Shown in pieces: positions 6,921 through 11,982 of a DNA stretch of 11,982 nt. The notes below the pieces were generated by a model that was not told the origin of the DNA, did no database searches, and saw only the letters and a list, made by a program, of their open reading frames with translations. Position 1 is the first letter of the stretch. Each line of letters starts with the position of its first letter. Source of the DNA: Euryarchaeota archaeon UBA501 (GTDB lineage: Archaea; Thermoplasmatota; Poseidoniia; Poseidoniales; Thalassarchaeaceae); contig DAVT01000101.1 of the NCBI GenBank assembly GCA_002505685.1, forward strand, positions 1-11,982. Direction: 5' to 3'. The translations under genes and the position numbers were made by a program.

Positions 6921-9900
6921 TTACCCGCTTACAAAGTCGTCAAGTGTAAACACCGTCACACGGTCATTCTTGAACAATGAATCCGTACTATTGACCAAAC
7001 CATTCACTCGTTGGCGAGTATAATTGTCTACTCCATAATGGTCGATGACGTGCTGCATCACACGGATGTATTTGCGCACAGCACCTTCACTAACGGTAAG
7101 TGCTAGATTACCCCCACAAGTTTGCTCCTCTTTGGTAAAATGGGATGCGCCCCTAAAGTCCTCTTTCTTAATCTTGATACAGTAACCTGACAATGGAAAT
7201 CGTCGATATGATTCACCACAACGCACACATCGGAACTTCTGCCTAGTGAATGCAACAAGATTTCCTCGAAGGTCGGGCAAGAAGTGCGATTCAACTACTT
7301 GACTCGCGACATTTCGTACATCCACACCTCTCAATTGCTGACCCAAGAGCAATTGCGCGTTCATTTTGTCAATCATGGTTTCCAGCGTTTTGTATGATGA
7401 ATTCAGTGGCCCTGAATCGATTGAATTGGCATCATGTGTGTACCCGTATCCGCGCAATGCCCCAATGGTTCCAATTCTTCTCTCCACAATGTCCATCTGA
7501 TTTGCGATTTCATACGGGAGTGGTTGTTCTTGAGTGGCCTCAAAGAATGAACGATGATACCACCAAGAGGTGTCGACGTTCAATGCTTCTTTGTCTAATT
7601 CCTCCGGGTTCAGACGGGTTGAGAGTGTGAGGGGGGCGTCCATTCGGCCCCCCCGGTTGCTTGGTAACAATATACGGCTGAAATTCAAAAGGCAATCGAG
7701 CAGTAAAATCAGAGCATCCTCATCCCCGTCACAGTTTCGTCTTTTGGCGGCATGGTACAAGGTGTGCCCATAGCCGGCACTTGCATTCGACCACCCGATG
7801 ATTCGTGTCAATACGCCTCCAGATGTATGTGGCGCAAGACCAACACAGAGATGGCCCACCAGATCGCCTGAGGATTGGGCCTCATAGAATGGTTCCATGT
7901 CATAAAATCGAATGAGTAATTCATCGATGAATGCACTGGCTCGCAGAAGATAGTCCTCGGCTTTTCGGCTGGGGATGAAATCCTGTGGAAACAATTCAAG
8001 AATTTGTTCTTGTTTAGTATGAGGTTGACCGTCGATGTCGTGGGTGTATCCCAATTCAACCAAGCGTTCAACTGGTGTACCGATATCTTTGGCTCTAAAG
8101 TGTGTCACTGGAACGTCGATCATATCGTAACGCACGGTTCCAGCTTTGAAGCAAGGAAGTTCGTGTTTTGCTCGTAAAATACCCTTTTCTAGAGGTTCAG
8201 GGAAACGATCTGCGGAGGTCAATCCTTTGACTCCTTTGAATTTCTTGGGGATTCTATCTAATCCCATTTTGATTCTCTTTGTTTCTAACAATTCGGGGAT
8301 GTTCACGGTTTGATTGATACCTCTTCTCCGTCCCTGATTTTGTTGTGATTCTACGATTGGCTTTGTTTGGCCTCCGCATTCTGTGGGTTCAGTGGGGATG
8401 CTGCGGTGATGGCAGATTGTATACGGTGTTCGTTGGCCACATTTGATGCATTCTCTGGTACCCATTGTCACCATAATGCTGCCTTTATTTGCAGCTTGCG
8501 TGATGAGACGTTGTGGCCCTCCTTCGTTTCCAATCGGGAAGATACTGTGTGGCTTACCTTTCATCTCCCGTGGAGCTGCTTTTTCGGGTCGACCCATGCG
8601 ACATCCCACCCTACATGGTGCAGCTGAAACCCAACGCAAATCACTGCACTTCTTCACCAACCACAATGCACCATCAACGGTGTGCTCGTCGAGAAGAACT
8701 TCTGCTGCTTCCAACGCTTCAGAATCTCGGGGACCCTCGTCTGGAATCTTTTCTGCAGCGTCTCGGCCGGCTTGTTCTGTCTCTGCGATGCTCTTGCCTT
8801 TTTGCCGTGCATCTGTTTCTGCAGCAATACGTGGGATTGCTCTGCGCCTTTCGAGGTCTTCGATTCGCGATGATTCTTCTTTCACAATCTTCTGCGCGCT
8901 AACCAATTGTTCGAGACGATGCTCGATGTGTGATTTGGCATCTGTACGAATTTTCGGAGATTCGCCAATACCTGAGGAAATTTCCAGCCCAAGACCTTCA
9001 ATCAGTGGCTGCCACCCATGCATGATTAGAATGTCATCTCCATCGTGCATGTGAGGAATTCCAAGAACCATCAATGCCGATTTTATGATGCCGTGCTCTT
9101 CGTGGTGGGTCCCCCTTGGCCATTTCCCTAATTTGGATGAGGGGATGGATGGATGGGGCCCCGGCATCTGCTTCGGGAGATTTTGGCTTGAGGATGCTTG
9201 GGAAGATTGAATGCTGCCATTACTAGGTAATTCGGCAGGAGTATGATCAATAGCAACCCAGTTATTGACTGCGTTTGGTAAGCGAAACCAAATGCGATCT
9301 GGGTGGGGATGCATTTGAATCCCATCTTCGGGATGGTTGGCATTTTCTGTGCTACCCATGAGCAAATGGTCGATTAGATACGGAATGAATTCCAATGGCA
9401 AATCATTCCACCAAAGATTCCATGGTGGCGGGATTGCAGTCAGAAATTTCTGAGATACTTCAACGACAACATCCCAGTCCAATGTCATCTTTGAGAGTGT
9501 GCGATGCCACTGCCTTTGTCGGCGATGATTTTCTAGTCTCCCACCTTCTTGTTCAATCTCTCCTGTTGCTGGGATACCCGGTGGTAATCTACGGCGGCTC
9601 ACACCGACCACTTTCGCAAAATTAGTGACCTTTTTTTCTGAATCTAGAGTTTCTAACAAGTCGCTGGCAAACCAATCCGAAACATAACCAGATGGAACCA
9701 ATGGCTTGTTGTTTTCAGCGAATTCGCCATAACCAATCATCAATTCTCCATTGTCCCATATGGACTGTAATTCATCTTCCACCCGATGCCACATCTCTGC
9801 CGATTGAATGCGCCCATAACGACCACTGTTGAGAAGAACTGTGGGGCCATCCAATTCGTCACACGGCACCACAGCACAAGCTTTCCCGGGTCGCTCAATT

Positions 9901-11063
9901 TTCATCTGTGTTCCGACCGCAAGGAAATCGCCCATGGCGTGCATCGAAGCTGGATGAACTCCCGCTGCAGCCAAGCCTGATGTGCGAGGACGCCCATATC
10001 TCAACCGAAATCCACCCGCAGTGTTGGGTTCGCCAAACACTGGTCGGCCAGCGATAATATCACGCATAAATCGGTCGTCGGTCTTGAGTTTGCGTCGCTT
10101 ACGTCCGCCACCTTCCTCTCCCTTCTTCTGACGTGAAGCAAAGGTGGAGATGAAATCCCAGCCGGGAACTTTCAACCTCTCTGTATGTTTCTGAATTTTG
10201 GAGGCTTTGAGGCACAGTCCTTCGCCAATGACAAGCATGACGCCTCCACGTATTCGCTTTCGAGGTGTATTGTTTGCCTCGACGATATTGCGTACTTCTG
10301 GGAATCCTGCACATTCGATATCTTCGGTTTCTTCACCATTAATCATAATCGGGCAGGCTTTGACAATCATTTCGATTTCTTCCGGTGGAGGTTTGTATTG
10401 CAAGCCTCCCCTATACAGACCAAATTCTTCCTTGACTCGCTCAACTTCAGGGACTGATGGTTCATATTTTTCTAATTTCAATGCTCTACGAATCATATCC
10501 GCAATCAATACTGCAAGGGCCTGCGCAGTTCCTCCGGCCGCCCGAATTGGCCCGCAGAAATCAATCGAAACAAATCGTGTGCCATCCAAATTGTTCATCA
10601 CGCGAACCTGACCTATTCCTTCCAAAGGAGCGACGAGGACCGCTTCGGTGAGGACGGCCAAGCCAACTCGCAAACCGGTGTCAATGCTCTTTTGGACATC
10701 CCCTGTTCGGTCGTGCATTTGGATGGCGACATTTACTGCCATATCGATGGCTGCATCTTCACGAGACTCCTTTTCCTTCAGCATTTCTCGAATCTCTTCA
10801 GCGATTGGAATCGGATCGTCATAACCATATTCGGGAGCGACCAAATAGTCGATCAGAAGTTTCTCTGCACGGTCCGCCAAATCGATTGCTCTAGGAATTT
10901 CAACCGAGTTACTGAGATCAAATCCTTTGCTTCGAGCTTCATTTGCCAGTTTGTACAAAGCCTCACATTGCTCGTCAAGATTCGATTGATAATCATCGAT
11001 TTCTTGTTGCAGTCGTTTGGAATCCAGTGGGGAAATTTCACGACTCACCCCTCCCACTGACAT
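6921..11063 (-). CDS. polC: DNA polymerase D (PolD / Pol II) large catalytic subunit DP2
   Basis: The 1380-residue product is the catalytic subunit of the archaeal replicative polymerase PolD. With DP1 (exonuclease, not in the window) it copies the genome. Family blocks in order are GPIRAAGGTAQALAVLIAD (171-189), GGFRLRYGRPRTSG (350-363), GYGEFAENN (445-453), GCRMGRPEKA (820-829) and LAPHTSGG (1076-1083). The catalytic double-psi-barrel motif NCDGDED is at 1110-1116. A zinc site has Cys872, 875, 884 and 896 (CIKC to ECGG), and a second Cys-rich module lies near the C-terminus (FRCVRCG to TCGG). Pyrococcus DP2 is about 1270 residues. Extra length here includes a Ser/Pro-rich linker (about 607-648) and a charged helical insert (about 707-800). 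No intein is present. ATG11063 is preferred over ATG11129, whose extra 22 Cys/Trp-rich residues look non-coding. Confidence 0.97.
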   Translation of the reverse strand: MSVGGVSREISPLDSKRLQQEIDDYQSNLDEQCEALYKLANEARSKGFDLSNSVEIPRAIDLADRAEKLLIDYLVAPEYGYDDPIPIAEEIREMLKEKESREDAAIDMAVNVAIQMHDRTGDVQKSIDTGLRVGLAVLTEAVLVAPLEGIGQVRVMNNLDGTRFVSIDFCGPIRAAGGTAQALAVLIADMIRRALKLEKYEPSVPEVERVKEEFGLYRGGLQYKPPPEEIEMIVKACPIMINGEETEDIECAGFPEVRNIVEANNTPRKRIRGGVMLVIGEGLCLKASKIQKHTERLKVPGWDFISTFASRQKKGEEGGGRKRRKLKTDDRFMRDIIAGRPVFGEPNTAGGFRLRYGRPRTSGLAAAGVHPASMHAMGDFLAVGTQMKIERPGKACAVVPCDELDGPTVLLNSGRYGRIQSAEMWHRVEDELQSIWDNGELMIGYGEFAENNKPLVPSGYVSDWFASDLLETLDSEKKVTNFAKVVGVSRRRLPPGIPATGEIEQEGGRLENHRRQRQWHRTLSKMTLDWDVVVEVSQKFLTAIPPPWNLWWNDLPLEFIPYLIDHLLMGSTENANHPEDGIQMHPHPDRIWFRLPNAVNNWVAIDHTPAELPSNGSIQSSQASSSQNLPKQMPGPHPSIPSSKLGKWPRGTHHEEHGIIKSALMVLGIPHMHDGDDILIMHGWQPLIEGLGLEISSGIGESPKIRTDAKSHIEHRLEQLVSAQKIVKEESSRIEDLERRRAIPRIAAETDARQKGKSIAETEQAGRDAAEKIPDEGPRDSEALEAAEVLLDEHTVDGALWLVKKCSDLRWVSAAPCRVGCRMGRPEKAAPREMKGKPHSIFPIGNEGGPQRLITQAANKGSIMVTMGTRECIKCGQRTPYTICHHRSIPTEPTECGGQTKPIVESQQNQGRRRGINQTVNIPELLETKRIKMGLDRIPKKFKGVKGLTSADRFPEPLEKGILRAKHELPCFKAGTVRYDMIDVPVTHFRAKDIGTPVERLVELGYTHDIDGQPHTKQEQILELFPQDFIPSRKAEDYLLRASAFIDELLIRFYDMEPFYEAQSSGDLVGHLCVGLAPHTSGGVLTRIIGWSNASAGYGHTLYHAAKRRNCDGDEDALILLLDCLLNFSRILLPSNRGGRMDAPLTLSTRLNPEELDKEALNVDTSWWYHRSFFEATQEQPLPYEIANQMDIVERRIGTIGALRGYGYTHDANSIDSGPLNSSYKTLETMIDKMNAQLLLGQQLRGVDVRNVASQVVESHFLPDLRGNLVAFTRQKFRCVRCGESYRRFPLSGYCIKIKKEDFRGASHFTKEEQTCGGNLALTVSEGAVRKYIRVMQHVIDHYGVDNYTRQRVNGLVNSTDSLFKNDRVTVFTLDDFVSG

Positions 11064-11206
11064 CTCAACCCACCGTGCGAACAGGACCCAAGGATTCACG
11101 GGCGCCCAAAAGCATTGGCAAGAAGGCAAAGCACTTCCGTAGGAAGTGTGAATCCGTCCAGCGAAGGTTCATGGAAGGTCAGCAACGACAACAAACGGGC
11201 GGAAGT
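11064..11206. promoter_or_regulatory. Divergent DP2/pyrE intergenic region with an inverted repeat
   Basis: The region between the two divergent starts carries the inverted repeat CACTTCC-GTA-GGAAGTG (11132-11148, 7-bp arms, 3-base centre). Its size and position would suit a dimeric repressor site or a small hairpin. No clear TATA box was found on either strand. The pyrE frame stays open across the whole region and, from GTG11075, would encode a very basic 44-residue extension, so some of it may be coding. Confidence 0.4.
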
Positions 11207-11794
11207 ATGGCTGATAGCACTGGAAGCGATGAAGCACGACTCAGATTGATTGAGAAAGTTCGTACTCTTGCATATCTTTGCGCCGATACCGAAGAATTCA
11301 CTTTGGCTTCAGGTCGGACAAGTCGCCACTTCTTTGATACAAAGCCGGTGATGTGTGATCCAGAATCTGCACATCTTCTCGGGGTCTTAATCCACGACAC
11401 AATCAGTCGAATCGAAGGAGGGGTCGATGTTGTTGGAGGTCTAGAATTGGGTGCAGTACCACTCACTGGAATCGCAATTGCAAAAGCCGGAGTTGGGAGT
11501 AAACTTCGTGGATTCATCATGCGTAAAGAACCGAAAGGAAGAGGCGGAAGGAAAACTGGTAATCCTCCGGGGATTGAAGGTAGCACGATTCAATCAGGAG
11601 ATAGAGTTGTGATTTTAGAAGATGTGACTACAACCGGGGGCTCAGCGCTGAAAGCTGTAGAAAGGTTGCAAGCGATGGGTTGCGATGTGGTGGCTTGCAT
11701 CAGTATTGTAGATCGAGAAGAGGGGGGTAAGCAAGCATTTGATGCAGCTGGAATCCCACTGTACGCTTTGACTACGTTGTCTGACTATGCCTGA
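11207..11794 (+). CDS. pyrE: Orotate phosphoribosyltransferase
   Basis: The 195-residue product joins orotate to PRPP to give OMP in de novo pyrimidine synthesis. FTLASGRTSRHFFDTKPV (31-48) is the typical substrate-binding N-terminal motif. GGLELGAVPL (77-86) and the PRPP loop VVILEDVTTTGGS (134-146) are the type I phosphoribosyltransferase core. The flexible catalytic loop is unusual. Where the family has K-x-H-G after RKE, this protein has RKEPKGRGGRKTGN (106-119), so the expected His is Arg and the loop is longer and basic. ATG11207 gives the usual family length with ARLRLIEKVRTLAY near the start. ATG11171 and GTG11075 would add 12 or 44 residues. OMP decarboxylase and the other pyr genes are not in view, and the DP2 gene is divergent. 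Confidence 0.92.
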   Translation: MADSTGSDEARLRLIEKVRTLAYLCADTEEFTLASGRTSRHFFDTKPVMCDPESAHLLGVLIHDTISRIEGGVDVVGGLELGAVPLTGIAIAKAGVGSKLRGFIMRKEPKGRGGRKTGNPPGIEGSTIQSGDRVVILEDVTTTGGSALKAVERLQAMGCDVVACISIVDREEGGKQAFDAAGIPLYALTTLSDYA

Positions 11795-11878
11795 TTTCCG
11801 CTCAGGTACATATCGACAAACATAATTCGATATTGGTGAATGAACAGAGCCAATAACCTGATGCGCTCGCCGCGGCTC
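11795..11878. other. Short intergenic region after pyrE
   Basis: A weak inverted repeat CCTGA/TCAGG (11790-11794 and 11802-11806) spans the pyrE stop with no T-run. An A/T-rich stretch follows at about 11808-11836 (ATATCG, ACATAATTC, GATATT), and it could hold the promoter of the next gene. No firm TATA box or ribosome site can be assigned. Confidence 0.3.
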
Positions 11879-11982
11879 ATGGTTGGAACGCAAGTACTGA
11901 TGAAGACAAGCAAGGGAGACATCACCATTGAACTGTTTACGGATACCATGCCGATTACGGCTGGGAATTTTTTGAAATTGGC
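11879..11982 (+). CDS. Cyclophilin-type peptidyl-prolyl cis-trans isomerase (5' part, cut by window end)
   Basis: Only the first 34 codons are present. VLMKTSKGDITIELFTDTMP followed by ITAGNFLKL is the N-terminal beta strand and the PxTxxNFxxL motif of cyclophilins. These enzymes isomerise X-Pro bonds and assist protein folding. Archaeal and bacterial single-domain forms start at this motif, so a cytosolic enzyme of about 150-200 residues is expected, but the catalytic Arg/Phe/His residues lie beyond the window. ATG11879 is preferred. ATG11840, ATG11861 and ATG11900 are in frame too, and a TGA at 11837-11839 bounds the frame. There is no signal peptide from any of these starts. The 3' end is missing. 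Confidence 0.8.
   Translation, partial: MVGTQVLMKTSKGDITIELFTDTMPITAGNFLKL

Noticed and set aside
8443..9054. 203-residue open frame antisense to DP2
   Set aside because: It lies wholly opposite the conserved DP2 frame, is rich in Cys/Ser/Arg with no recognisable motif, and is a typical shadow of a long gene.
6921..11063. Intein in DP2, as found in some archaeal DP2 genes
   Set aside because: The extra length lacks intein splice motifs (N-terminal Cys/Ser block, C-terminal His-Asn), and conserved blocks such as NCDGDED are uninterrupted. The insertions look like linker and helical sequence.
11064..11129. 22-residue N-terminal extension of DP2 from ATG11129
   Set aside because: The sequence is Cys/Trp-rich and unlike any DP2 N-terminus. 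ATG11063 gives a normal family start and has GGTGGG shortly upstream.
11790..11806. CCTGA/TCAGG inverted repeat as a pyrE terminator
   Set aside because: It is only 5 bp, overlaps the stop codon and has no following T-run.

Overview
The window reads as genomic DNA from a euryarchaeon, most likely a marine planktonic one of the Marine Group II/III (Poseidoniia) type. The domain assignment is firm. It carries the large subunit of the archaeal D-family DNA polymerase (DP2), an archaeal primase large subunit (PriL), a DUF373 membrane protein and an MptE-like (DUF115) pterin enzyme. The finer placement is inference from moderate GC, the enlarged DP2 and the style of the small zinc-ribbon protein. 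A 16S gene or a tree of DP2 would settle it. No RNA genes, CRISPR arrays, insertion sequences, integrases or inteins were seen. Genes are tightly packed and no stretch over about 145 bases lacks a gene.

Left part (1-4012, all + strand): a left-handed beta-helix acetyltransferase related to the C-terminal half of archaeal GlmU-type enzymes, then a long GlmM-like hexosamine phosphate mutase 4 nt downstream. Together they suggest a GlcN-6-P to GlcN-1-P to GlcNAc-1-P segment of amino-sugar activation. A 134-residue protein with a C-terminal zinc ribbon follows, then a DUF373 membrane protein. The DUF373 gene has a strong Shine-Dalgarno sequence placed directly after a perfect 8-bp hairpin.

Middle part (4017-6920): priL on the minus strand converges on the DUF373 gene with only 4 nt between the stop codons. 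It diverges from an MptE-like 6-hydroxymethyl-dihydropterin diphosphokinase gene on the plus strand. That gene is followed by an unrecognised two-pass membrane protein with a strongly charged cytoplasmic tail.

Right part (6921-11982): the DP2 gene runs on the minus strand and abuts the membrane-protein gene with no base between the two stop codons. It diverges from pyrE (orotate phosphoribosyltransferase) across about 140 bases that hold a 7-bp inverted repeat. The window ends within a cyclophilin-type peptidyl-prolyl isomerase gene.

Two replication genes (priL and DP2) lie about 1.8 kb apart on the same strand, separated by genes on the opposite strand, so they are probably not co-transcribed. 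The rest is housekeeping metabolism. I see no convincing undescribed system. The best leads are the hairpin and Shine-Dalgarno arrangement before the DUF373 gene, the enlarged DP2 with lineage-type insertions and a degenerate PCNA-binding tail, the altered PyrE catalytic loop, and the unrecognised membrane protein.
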